A DNA stretch of 64,000 bases, taken from contig NZ_JADIKM010000003.1 of the NCBI RefSeq assembly GCF_044904665.1, forward strand, positions 1-64,000, given 5' to 3'. Position 1 is the stretch's first letter. Every line of letters begins with the position of its first letter. Shown piece by piece: positions 46,937-55,503 of this stretch. Made by a program: the position numbers and the translations under genes. This stretch comes from Dyella_A ginsengisoli (GTDB taxonomy: Bacteria > Pseudomonadota > Gammaproteobacteria > Xanthomonadales > Rhodanobacteraceae). A model generated the notes under the pieces. That model was not told the origin of the DNA and searched no databases. It worked only from the letters and a program-made list of their open reading frames with translations.

Positions 46937-48520
46937 TCACTCGACCACCGTGCGGGATTGTTCGCGCAGGTACTGCGCCAGGTAATAGAACGAGGCGATC
47001 GCCTTGCCGGTGGAGCCCGAACCCTTCCAGCCACCGAACGGCTGGTAGCCCGGCCACGCGCCGGTGGTGGCGCCCTGCGGACGGTTGGCGTAGGTCACGC
47101 CGGCCTCGATGTGCTCGTGGAACCACGCCACCTCGTCGGCGCCGCCGTAGAAGCCGGCGGTGAGTCCCATGGTGGTGTCGTTGGCCAGGCGCATCGCCTC
47201 GTCGCGGTCGCGGTAGCGATGCAGGGTGAGGATCGGCAGGAACATCTCCTGCTGCCACAGCGGATGGTCCGGCGGCACCTCGGCCAGCGTGGGTTCCACG
47301 AAGTAGCCGCGGGCGAGCGGCACCGGGCCGCTGGCGCCCTCGCCGAGGCGGTGGCCGCCGGCGAGCAGGGTGGCGCCGCCACTCTGCAGCTCGTCGATGT
47401 ACTGCCGGTAGTTGCCGTAGGCGGTGGCGTTCATCACCGGGCCCATCCAGTGCTCGCGCAGGCGCGGGTCGCCCAGCCGGATGGCGGCGATCTGCTGGCG
47501 CAGGCGTTCGATCAGCGCATCGGCCACGCTGTCGTGCACGTACAGGCGCGACAGCGCGGAGCACTTCTGCCCGCTCATGCCGTAGGCGGAGCGCACGATG
47601 CCGGCGGCGGCGTCGTCGAGGTTGGCGCGCTCGGTGACGATGCAGGGGTTCTTGCCGCCCATCTCGGCGATGCACGGCCGCGGCCACGCGCCACCGGCCA
47701 TCTGCCGCATCAGGTGCCGGCCCACCGCCACCGAGCCGGTGAAGGTGATGCCGGCGGTGAGCGGATGCTGCGCCAGTGCCTCGCCAGTCTCCCGGCCGCT
47801 GCCGCTGAGGCAGTTGAACACGCCCGGCGGCAAGCCGGCGTCGCGGATGCAGTCGGCCAGCAGGCGCGCCGCCCACGGCGTATCGCTGGCGCCCTTCAGC
47901 ACCACCGTGTTGCCGGTGACCAGCGCCGCGGCGGTCGGTCCGCCGGCCAGCGCCAGCGGGAAATTGAACGGCGCGATCACCACCCACACGCCGTGTGGGC
48001 GCATCACGCTGGCGTTGTGCGAGGCGACGCCGTCGATCGGATCGTCCGGCAGCACGTGCGCGTAGCCGGCGTGGCTCTCGAAGTCGTCGGCGTAGTGGTG
48101 GAAGAAGTCCACCGTCTCCTGCGCCTCGCCCAGCGCCTCCATGCGGTTCTTGCCCACTTCCAGCACCAGCGCGGCGGCGATGTCGTAGACACGTTCCTCC
48201 AGCAGGTCGCCGACGCGACGGATCAGTCGCGCGCGTTCGGCGACCGGGGTGGCGCGCCACGCCGGGTACGCCGCCTGGGCGGCGCGCATGGCGACATCGG
48301 CGTCCGCTTCGCTGGCCTGGGCGAACGAGCCCAGGTGCAGGGCGTTGTCGAACGGGGCGCGGCGGTCCGAGTAGAGGGCGGCATCGCGGTCGGCGCCGTC
48401 GATGAACAGGTCGTGGCGCACGCCGAGCCCGGCCGAGACGCGGGCCAGTGCCGCCTCGAAGCGCTCGTGCATCGCTTCGGGCGGGTTGTACATGGTGGCG
48501 TAGGTCAGGCGGAAGCTCAT
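46937..48520 (-). CDS. Aldehyde dehydrogenase, RocA/P5C-dehydrogenase-like
   Basis: 527 residues. ALDH hallmarks are APFNFPLALAGGPTAAALVTGNTVVLKGASDTP, the catalytic-Glu segment AEMGGKNPCIV and the catalytic Cys in GMSGQKCSALSRLYVH; the C-terminal NRPQGATTGAWPGYQPFGGWKGSG and YLAQYLREQSRTV resemble delta-1-pyrroline-5-carboxylate dehydrogenase (RocA). It would oxidise a semialdehyde produced by one of the flanking aminotransferases to a carboxylate. It starts 10 nt after the second aminotransferase gene and is followed by catI. Confidence 0.9.
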   Translation of the reverse strand: MSFRLTYATMYNPPEAMHERFEAALARVSAGLGVRHDLFIDGADRDAALYSDRRAPFDNALHLGSFAQASEADADVAMRAAQAAYPAWRATPVAERARLIRRVGDLLEERVYDIAAALVLEVGKNRMEALGEAQETVDFFHHYADDFESHAGYAHVLPDDPIDGVASHNASVMRPHGVWVVIAPFNFPLALAGGPTAAALVTGNTVVLKGASDTPWAARLLADCIRDAGLPPGVFNCLSGSGRETGEALAQHPLTAGITFTGSVAVGRHLMRQMAGGAWPRPCIAEMGGKNPCIVTERANLDDAAAGIVRSAYGMSGQKCSALSRLYVHDSVADALIERLRQQIAAIRLGDPRLREHWMGPVMNATAYGNYRQYIDELQSGGATLLAGGHRLGEGASGPVPLARGYFVEPTLAEVPPDHPLWQQEMFLPILTLHRYRDRDEAMRLANDTTMGLTAGFYGGADEVAWFHEHIEAGVTYANRPQGATTGAWPGYQPFGGWKGSGSTGKAIASFYYLAQYLREQSRTVVE

Positions 48521-48530
48521 GGCGGGCGTC

Positions 48531-49856
48531 TCAGGAATGGGCGGGGAAGAAGCGCACCAGCAGGCGGTCGATCAAATCCAGCGCATTGGCCAGCGCGGTT
48601 TCCTCGATCACCAGCGGCGGCGCGAGGATCAGCAGGTTGCCGCGCGCGGCCAGCGAGACGCCGTCGGCCATCGCCGCCGCGATCAGCGCGGAGAGAGCGG
48701 CGGGCGCCTGCGGCCAGGGCGCCAGCGGTTCGCGACTGGCGCGGTCGGCGACCAGCTCGATCACCGCGAACAGGCCGTGGCCGCCGCGCACGTCGCCGAT
48801 CACCGGGTGGCGCGCCTGCATCGCCTTGAGCTCGGCGAACATCGCCGCGCCGAGTCGGCGCGAGCGTTCGATCAACTGCTCGTCCTCGTAGGCGCGCACG
48901 GCGGCGAGGCCGGCGGCGCAGGCCAGCGGATGGCCGCAGTAGGTGAGGCCGGTGTAGAGCATCTGGTCGGCCAGCCGGGCGTAGAGCTCGGCCGACAGCA
49001 CCACCGCACCCAGCGGCAGGTGCGCACCGGTGAGACCCTTGGCCAGCGTCATCAGGTCGGGGCGGCCGGCCTCGCCGTGGCGCTGCCAGGCGAACCACTC
49101 GCCGCAGCGGCCGAAGCCGCTCATCACCTCGTCGGCGATCAGCGGCACGCCGCGCTCACGGGTCGCTGCGCGCAGAGCGGGCCAGTAACTGTCCTGGGCG
49201 ACGATGCCGTTGGTGCCGGCGTTCGGCTCCATCAGCACGGCGGCCACGGTGTCGGCGCCGGCGTGGTCGATCGCCTCGCCCACGGCTTCGGCGGCGAGCC
49301 GGCCGCAACTGTCGTCGTCGGTGCTGCCGAACGGACAGCGGTAGGCGTACGGCGCCGGCACGCGGATCACGCCGAAGGCCGCGGCGTCGACCTGGCTCTG
49401 CGTGCGTGCGTCGCCGGACAGCGCCATGCCGGCGTAGCTGGCGCCGTGGTACGAGCGCTCGCGCGCCACGATGCGTCCGCGCGGCAGCCCGCGGGCCATG
49501 CGCGCGAACTTCACCGCGTTCTCGTTGGCGTCGGCGCCGGCCAGGGTGAAGAACACCCGCCCGCCGGCGAAGCCGGACTTCTCCAGCAGCGCCTCGGCCA
49601 GCGCGGCGCGCGGCTCGGCGCCCCAGGCGGCGGTGACGAAGCACAGCTGCTCGGCCTGCTCGCGGATCGCCTGCACCACGGCCGGATGCTGGTGGCCGAG
49701 GTTGCTGCACTCGGCCAGGCTGCTCATGTCCAGGATGCACCGGCCATCGGCCAGCTCGAGGTAGGCACCGCGGCCGCTCACCACGGTGGGCGCCTGCCAC
49801 TTCGACGGCACACACCAGCTGTGCAGCACGCTGTCGCGCTCGTTGCTCACGCCCAT
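48531..49856 (-). CDS. Class III PLP aminotransferase (omega/beta-amino acid type)
   Basis: About 441 residues. ATG at 49856 abuts GGGGAGG; a GTG at 49850 (VSNERDSVLHSW) has better spacing and may be the true start. Class III features are FFTLAGADANENAVKFARMARG, ARERSYHGASYAGMALSGD, LIADEVMSGFGRCGEWFAWQ and the PLP Lys in LMTLAKGLTGAHLPLG. It belongs to the subgroup containing beta-alanine-pyruvate and other omega-transaminases and is clearly different from the one at 43940-45271. It is the first gene of the operon opposite the IclR regulator. Confidence 0.92.
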   Translation of the reverse strand: MGVSNERDSVLHSWCVPSKWQAPTVVSGRGAYLELADGRCILDMSSLAECSNLGHQHPAVVQAIREQAEQLCFVTAAWGAEPRAALAEALLEKSGFAGGRVFFTLAGADANENAVKFARMARGLPRGRIVARERSYHGASYAGMALSGDARTQSQVDAAAFGVIRVPAPYAYRCPFGSTDDDSCGRLAAEAVGEAIDHAGADTVAAVLMEPNAGTNGIVAQDSYWPALRAATRERGVPLIADEVMSGFGRCGEWFAWQRHGEAGRPDLMTLAKGLTGAHLPLGAVVLSAELYARLADQMLYTGLTYCGHPLACAAGLAAVRAYEDEQLIERSRRLGAAMFAELKAMQARHPVIGDVRGGHGLFAVIELVADRASREPLAPWPQAPAALSALIAAAMADGVSLAARGNLLILAPPLVIEETALANALDLIDRLLVRFFPAHS

Positions 49857-49871
49857 CCTCCCCCGAGGAAA

Positions 49872-49888
49872 TGTTCGATAATCGAACA
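49872..49888. promoter_or_regulatory. PcaR-type IclR operator (perfect palindrome)
   Basis: TGTTCGATAATCGAACA is a perfect 8-1-8 palindrome in the divergent gap between the aminotransferase operon and the IclR gene. It differs by one base from the PcaR site of Pseudomonas putida as I remember it, GTTCGATAATCGCAC. A second weaker palindrome, TTCGTATTGCGAA, follows at 49893-49905. Confidence 0.75.
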
Positions 49889-49937
49889 AGAATTCGTATT
49901 GCGAACTCATTGGAATGCTTCTACGCTCGAACTGTCA

Positions 49938-50774
49938 ATGGACCCAAGCGAGCCGATGGCCTCCGAATCCTTCGAGGAAAGTCCCGACTACGTGCAGTCG
50001 CTGGCGCGCGGCCTGCAGGTGCTGCGTGCATTCGATCGCGAGCTGCCCAGCCCCAGCCTTTCGCAGGTGGCCGAACGCACCGGGTTGTCGCGCGCGGTGG
50101 CGCGACGGCTGCTGCTGACGCTGCAGCACCTGGGCTATGTGGGCAGCCGCGGGCGCAGCTTCTTCCTGACCCCGCGCGTGCTGGAACTGGGCTACAGCTA
50201 TCTCAGCTCGCTCGACCTCACCGAGATGGCGCAGCAGAGCCTGGAGCTGCTGTCGCAGCGGGTCGGCGAAAGCTGCTCGATGGCGGTGCTCGACGGCACC
50301 GACATCGTCTACGTGCTGCGCGTGCCGGTGCGACGCGTGATGAGCGTGGCGCTGGGCGTGGGCGCCCGACTGCCGGCGTTTGCCACCTCGATGGGGCGGG
50401 CGATCCTGGCCGACCTGGCCGACGACGCACTCGCCGCATGGATGAAGGGCCAGACCTTCCGCGCCTACACCCCGCAGACCCTGCACACCGTCAGTGCGCT
50501 GAAGGCCGAGCTGGCGCGCGTGCGCAAGCAGGGCTACGCGCTGGTGTCGCGCGAGCTGGAACACGGGCTGTGCTCGATCGCGGTGCCGATCCATGCGGTG
50601 GACGGCAGCGTGGTCGCGGCGCTCAACGTCGGCATGCCGTACAGCGACGATGCGCCCGGGCGCGCGGTGAAACAGATCCTGCCGGTGCTGCGCGAGGCGC
50701 AGGCCGCGGTGGAACAGACCATTTCGCGTGGCGGCTGGCTGCCGCACCTGACGATGAAGAACGCCTATGCGTAG
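49938..50774 (+). CDS. IclR-family regulator, PcaR/PcaU-like
   Basis: 278 residues from the ATG at 49938; a second ATG at 49956 is possible. The N-terminal winged helix (YVQSLARGLQVLRAFDRELPSPSLSQVAERTGLSRAVARRLLLTLQHLGYV) and effector domain (SCSMAVLDGTDIVYVLRVPVRRVMSVALGVGARLPAF) match the beta-ketoadipate regulators PcaR, PcaU and CatR2, for which 3-oxoadipate or protocatechuate are inducers. The following pcaF gene overlaps its stop by 8 nt. The palindrome at 49872 lies between it and the target operon. Confidence 0.92.
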   Translation: MDPSEPMASESFEESPDYVQSLARGLQVLRAFDRELPSPSLSQVAERTGLSRAVARRLLLTLQHLGYVGSRGRSFFLTPRVLELGYSYLSSLDLTEMAQQSLELLSQRVGESCSMAVLDGTDIVYVLRVPVRRVMSVALGVGARLPAFATSMGRAILADLADDALAAWMKGQTFRAYTPQTLHTVSALKAELARVRKQGYALVSRELEHGLCSIAVPIHAVDGSVVAALNVGMPYSDDAPGRAVKQILPVLREAQAAVEQTISRGGWLPHLTMKNAYA

Positions 50775-51969
50775 CGCGTACCTGGTGGACGCCACCCGCA
50801 CGCCGTTCGGGCGCCTCGGCGGCGCACTGGCCCGCGTGCGCGCGGACGACCTCGCGGCGCTGCCGATCGCGGCCCTGCTGGCACGTCATCCGCAGATCGA
50901 TCCGGCCAACGTGGACGAGGTGATCCTCGGCTGCGCCAACCAGTCCGGCGAGGACAACCGCAACGTGGCACGCATGGCGGCGCTGCTGGCTGGACTGCCG
51001 CCGGAAGTGCCCGGCGTCACCGTCAACCGGCTGTGCGCGTCGGGGCTGGAGGCGATCGGCCAGGCCGCGCGGGCGATCGCCTGCGGCGAGGCCGAGCTGG
51101 TGATCGCCGGCGGCGTGGAGAGCATGACCCGCGCGCCGTACGTGATGGCCAAGGCCGACGGCGCATTCGCCCGCAACCAGCAACTGGAAGACACCACGCT
51201 GGGCTGGCGGCTGATCAATCCGCGCATGCGCGCCGGCTACGGCGTCGACTCGATGACCCAGACTGCCGAGAACCTGGCGTGCGAACACGGTATCGACCGC
51301 GCCAGTCAGGATGCCTACGCCCTGCGCAGCCAGGCGCGCACCGCGTACGCACAGCGCCAGGGCTGGCTGGCCGAGGAGATCACGCCGGTGTCGGTGCGCG
51401 CGGACGGGCAGGAGGCCGCGGTGGCAGTCGACGAGCATCCGCGCCCCGCCACCACCGACGCGCAACTGGCGGGGCTCAAGCCGTTGCTCGGCGCGCAGTC
51501 CAGCATCACCGCCGGCAATGCGTCCGGCCTCAACGACGGTGCCGCCGCCGTGCTGGTGGCCTCGGAAGAAGCGGTGCGGCGATATGGACTGAAACCGCTG
51601 GCGCGCATTGACGGCATGGCCTCGGTCGGCGTCGCGCCGCGTGTCATGGGGATCGGCCCGGTGCCGGCGATCCGCAAGCTGCTGGCGCGCAGCGGCATGG
51701 CCTTGTCCGACTACGATCGCATCGAGATCAACGAGGCGTTCGCCGCGCAGGTGCTGGCGTGCACGCGCGCGCTCGGGCTTGACGACGATGCCGAGCACGT
51801 CAACGCGAACGGCGGCGCGATCGCGCTCGGTCATCCGCTGGGCGCCAGCGGTGCGCGCCTGGCGATGACGGCCGCGTTCGCCCTGCGCCGCCATCGCCAG
51901 CAGCGCGCGCTGGTCAGCCTGTGTGTCGGTGTCGGCCAGGGGCTCGCCCTGGCGCTGGAGAGTCCATGA
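50767..51969 (+). CDS. pcaF: 3-oxoadipyl-CoA thiolase
   Basis: 400 residues. It cleaves 3-oxoadipyl-CoA to succinyl-CoA and acetyl-CoA. The PcaF-like opening VDATRTPFGRLGGALARVRADDLAALPIAAL and GCANQSGEDNRNVARMA are typical. The catalytic Cys is in TVNRLCASGLEAIG, the His in GGAIALGHPLGASGAR and the second Cys in SLCVGVGQGLAL. It overlaps the regulator gene upstream and the M20 gene downstream (ATGA), so the three are one transcript with translational coupling. Confidence 0.94.
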   Translation: MRSAYLVDATRTPFGRLGGALARVRADDLAALPIAALLARHPQIDPANVDEVILGCANQSGEDNRNVARMAALLAGLPPEVPGVTVNRLCASGLEAIGQAARAIACGEAELVIAGGVESMTRAPYVMAKADGAFARNQQLEDTTLGWRLINPRMRAGYGVDSMTQTAENLACEHGIDRASQDAYALRSQARTAYAQRQGWLAEEITPVSVRADGQEAAVAVDEHPRPATTDAQLAGLKPLLGAQSSITAGNASGLNDGAAAVLVASEEAVRRYGLKPLARIDGMASVGVAPRVMGIGPVPAIRKLLARSGMALSDYDRIEINEAFAAQVLACTRALGLDDDAEHVNANGGAIALGHPLGASGARLAMTAAFALRRHRQQRALVSLCVGVGQGLALALESP

Positions 51970-53363
51970 AGCGCACGCATTCCCCCTTGCTGGCCGCACT
52001 CGCGCTGCTGCTTCCGCTGGCCGCGCAGGCCGCAGACCCGGTACCCAAGGGCGAGCGGACCCTGGCGCACGACCTGCTGGTGCAGATGATCGGCACCGAC
52101 ACCACCTCCGAGCACGGCAGCACCACCGTGCTGGCCGAGGCGCTGGCGCAGCGTTTCCTCAAGGCCGGTTTCCCGGCGGCGGACGTGCAGGTGGTCGGCG
52201 ACGACCCGAAGCGGCGCAACCTGGTGGTGCGCCTGCGCGGGCAGGGACAGCGCGAGCCGATCCTGCTGCTGGCGCACCTGGACGTGGTCGAGGCGCTGCC
52301 GCAAGACTGGCACTTCCCGCCGTTCAAGCTGACCGAGCAGGGCGGCTACTTCTACGGTCGCGGCACGATGGACATCAAGGGCGGCGGCGCCGGACTGGTC
52401 GCCACGCTGCTGCGCTTCCACCAGCAAGGCTTCAAGCCGAAGGGCGACTACATCCTCGCGCTCACCGCCGGCGAGGAGGACGGCAAGTCCAACGGCGTGC
52501 AGTGGCTGCTGGCGCACCGGCCGGAGCTGATCCGCTCGCAGTATTCGATCAATGTCGACGGCGGCGGCCCGGAGATCCGTCACGGACGGACCGAGGTGGT
52601 CGCGGTGGAGACCGCCGAGAAGGTCTATGCCAGCTACACGCTGACCGTGCGCAACCCCGGCGGGCACAGCTCGCTGCCGACCCCGGACAACGCGATCTAC
52701 CGGCTCGCCGCGGGGCTGATGCGGCTGTCGCAGCTCGATTTTCCGTTACACACCAACTCTGCCACGCGCGGCTACTACGAGCGGCTGGCCACGCTCTACA
52801 CCGGCCAGACGGCGGCGGACATGCGCGCGGTCGCGCACGATCCGTCGGACCCGGCGGCGATGCGGCGGCTGGCCGCGTCCACCCCGTACAACAACGCACA
52901 CCTGCGCACCACCTGCGTGCCGACCCTGCTGGCCGGCGGCGATGCGGAGAATGCGTTGCCGCAGATGGCCCGTGCCACGGTGAATTGCCGCATCCTGCCG
53001 GACGAGGACCCGGCGATGGTGGAGGCGAAGATCAGGCAGGCGCTGGCCGATCCGCTGATCGCGGTGGCGCCGGTGGCGCCCGCTCCGGCGAGCCCACCCA
53101 GCCCGATCAACGCGGCGCTGTTCGCGCAGATCGCGCAGACGGCGAAGGACGTGTGGGGGCAGGCCATGCCGGTATCGCCCTACATGTCCGCCGGCGCCTC
53201 GGACAGCGTGTTCCTGCGTGCCGCCGGCATGCCGTCGTATGTGTTCAACGGAATTTCCTACGACGTCGACGACGACCGCTCGCACGGCCAGGACGAACGC
53301 ATCCTGGTCGACTCCTACTACCAGTCGCTCGATTTCAACGATAGATTGCTTAAGAACCTGTAA
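51966..53363 (+). CDS. Exported M20-family metallopeptidase
   Basis: 465 residues with a signal peptide (LLAALALLLPLAAQAAD). The di-zinc site is visible as HLDVV in LLLAHLDVVEALP, the bridging Asp in GRGTMDIKGG, the catalytic Glu pair in TAGEEDGKS and a dimerisation (lid) domain in the middle. It should remove an N-terminal residue or acyl group from peptides or N-acyl amino acids in the periplasm. Its ATG overlaps the pcaF stop, tying it to the 3-oxoadipate genes. Confidence 0.92.
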   Translation: MKRTHSPLLAALALLLPLAAQAADPVPKGERTLAHDLLVQMIGTDTTSEHGSTTVLAEALAQRFLKAGFPAADVQVVGDDPKRRNLVVRLRGQGQREPILLLAHLDVVEALPQDWHFPPFKLTEQGGYFYGRGTMDIKGGGAGLVATLLRFHQQGFKPKGDYILALTAGEEDGKSNGVQWLLAHRPELIRSQYSINVDGGGPEIRHGRTEVVAVETAEKVYASYTLTVRNPGGHSSLPTPDNAIYRLAAGLMRLSQLDFPLHTNSATRGYYERLATLYTGQTAADMRAVAHDPSDPAAMRRLAASTPYNNAHLRTTCVPTLLAGGDAENALPQMARATVNCRILPDEDPAMVEAKIRQALADPLIAVAPVAPAPASPPSPINAALFAQIAQTAKDVWGQAMPVSPYMSAGASDSVFLRAAGMPSYVFNGISYDVDDDRSHGQDERILVDSYYQSLDFNDRLLKNL

Positions 53364-53428
53364 GGAGCCGACGCCACCATGCCAAGCGCCATGCCCATGC
53401 CCGACGATCCGTCGCGAGGCCACGCCCG

Positions 53429-55456
53429 ATGACGGTGACGGCGGCCGTGGGCAGCTTCGAGCAGGCGCTGGCGCACGCCGCCCGCCTGCTCGACCGCGAT
53501 CCGGCGATGGCCGAGGAGCAGGCCACGGAAATCCTCCGCGTCGTGCCGGAACATCCGGCCGCACTGCGGCTGCTGGCCGCGGCGCGAGCGGCGCAAGGCA
53601 AGCTGGAGGGCGCGCTGGCGGTGCTCGAACCGCTGGCGGCTTCGCAGCCCCAATGGGCGGCAGTGCAGTTCGAGCTGGGCCTGGCGTTGATCCAGGCCGG
53701 TCGGCTGGACGAGGCGATCGCTGCGCTGCGCCGCGCGGTGGCGCTGCAGCCCGACCTGCCGCAGGCCTGGCGCCTGCTGGGCGACCAACTGCATGCGATG
53801 GGTGAGGTGGAGGCCGCCGGCGAGGCCTACGTGAATCACGTACGCCATGGCGCCAACGATCCCCGCCTGCTCGCCGCGGGCGCCGCGCTGGCGGCGGGCC
53901 GCATTGCCGATGCCGAGCGCCTGCTGCGCGAGCATCTGCGGGAGATGCCCACCGACGTGGCGGCGATCCGCATGTTCGCCGAGCTGGCGGCGCGGGTCGG
54001 CCGGCAAGACGAGGCCCGGCAGCTGCTGGAGCGTTGCCTCGAACTGGCCCCGGGCTTCCATGCCGCCCGGCAGAACTACGCGCTGCTGCTGCACCGGAGC
54101 AACCAGCCGGAACAGGCGCTGGTCGAGATCGAACGCCTGCTCGCGGTCGAGCCGGAGCATCCGGCCCACCGCAACCTCAAGGCCGTGGTGCTGTGCCGGA
54201 CCGGCGACTACGCCACCGCGATCGATCTCTACGCCGCGCTGCTGGCCGAATACCCGGACAACGCCCAGGTGTGGATGAGCTACGGCCACGCGCTGAAGAC
54301 CGCCGGCCTGACCGCGCGCGCGATCGAGGCCTATCGCCGCGCGCTGGCGATGCTGCCGTCGTTCGGCGAGGTGTGGTGGAGCCTGGCCAACCTCAAGACG
54401 TTCCGCTTCAGCGACGCCGACGTCGCCACCATGCGCGCGCAGCTGGCACGCACGGACCTGTCCGACGACGACCGCCTGCATCTGGACTTCGCGCTGGGCA
54501 AGGCGCTGGAGGATGCCGGCGAGTACGCGGCCTCGTTCGCTCACTACGCGGCCGGCAACGCGCGCCGCCATGCGCAGCTGCACTACGACCCGGCCGAGAC
54601 GCACGCACGCGTGGAGCACATCCGCCGCCAGTACACGCGCGAGTTCTTTGCCGAGCGCGCGGGCAGCGGCAGCGATGCGCGCGACCCGATCTTCATCGTC
54701 GGGCTGCCGCGCTCGGGCTCCACCCTGATCGAGCAGATCCTTTCCAGCCACAGCCAGGTGGAAGGCACGATGGAGCTGCCGGAGATCACCTCGATCACCC
54801 GGCTGCTGCGCGAGCAGGCCGACAGCGATGGCGCGATGCCGTACCACGAGGTGCTGGCGCGACTCGACGCCGATGCGTTGCGCGAGCTGGGCGAGCGCTA
54901 CCTGGCGCACACGCGCATCCACCGCAAGACCTCGGCACCGCTGTTCATCGACAAGATGCCGAACAACTTCATGCACATCGGGCTGATCCAGCTGATGCTG
55001 CCCAACGCCATCATCATCGACGCGCGCCGGCATCCGATGGCGTGCTGTTTCTCCGGCTTCAAGCAGCACTTCGCACGCGGCCAGAGTTTCAGCTACCGGC
55101 TGGACGACCTGGCCCGTTACTACACCGACTACGTGCGCCTGATGGCGCATTTCGACGCGGTGCTGCCCGGACGCGTGCACCGGGTGATCTACGAGCGCAT
55201 GGTGGAGGACACCGAAGGCGAGGTGCGCCGGCTGCTGGCGCACTGCGGGTTGCCGTTCGAGGAGGCCTGCCTGCGCTTCTTCGAGAACGAGCGCCCGGTG
55301 CGCACTGCCAGCTCCGAGCAGGTGCGCCGGCCGATTTATCGCGAGGGTATGGACCAGTGGCGGCATTACGCCCCCTGGCTGGGTCCGCTCGAACAGGGTT
55401 TGGGAGAGGTGCTGCGGGCATATCCCGCGGTGCCGCAAGACGGGGAAGTCTGGTAA
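53429..55456 (+). CDS. TPR-repeat sulfotransferase family protein
   Basis: 675 residues. The first 400 are tetratricopeptide repeats (AAALRLLAAARAAQGKLEGALAVLE and similar units), and the C-terminal domain begins DPIFIVGLPRSGSTLIEQILSSHSQVEG, the PAPS 5'-phosphosulfate loop of sulfotransferases, with a second conserved block at YERMVEDTEGEVRRLLAHCGLPFE. Such proteins frequently precede a TonB receptor gene in Xanthomonadales and Caulobacterales; the sulfated substrate, if any, is unknown. It lies 65 nt after the M20 gene and 47 nt before the receptor. Confidence 0.9.
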   Translation: MTVTAAVGSFEQALAHAARLLDRDPAMAEEQATEILRVVPEHPAALRLLAAARAAQGKLEGALAVLEPLAASQPQWAAVQFELGLALIQAGRLDEAIAALRRAVALQPDLPQAWRLLGDQLHAMGEVEAAGEAYVNHVRHGANDPRLLAAGAALAAGRIADAERLLREHLREMPTDVAAIRMFAELAARVGRQDEARQLLERCLELAPGFHAARQNYALLLHRSNQPEQALVEIERLLAVEPEHPAHRNLKAVVLCRTGDYATAIDLYAALLAEYPDNAQVWMSYGHALKTAGLTARAIEAYRRALAMLPSFGEVWWSLANLKTFRFSDADVATMRAQLARTDLSDDDRLHLDFALGKALEDAGEYAASFAHYAAGNARRHAQLHYDPAETHARVEHIRRQYTREFFAERAGSGSDARDPIFIVGLPRSGSTLIEQILSSHSQVEGTMELPEITSITRLLREQADSDGAMPYHEVLARLDADALRELGERYLAHTRIHRKTSAPLFIDKMPNNFMHIGLIQLMLPNAIIIDARRHPMACCFSGFKQHFARGQSFSYRLDDLARYYTDYVRLMAHFDAVLPGRVHRVIYERMVEDTEGEVRRLLAHCGLPFEEACLRFFENERPVRTASSEQVRRPIYREGMDQWRHYAPWLGPLEQGLGEVLRAYPAVPQDGEVW

Positions 55457-55503
55457 CACCGAAGTCCATAAATCCACGTTGTTTCTTTGAGGGAGGGGAA
55501 CCG

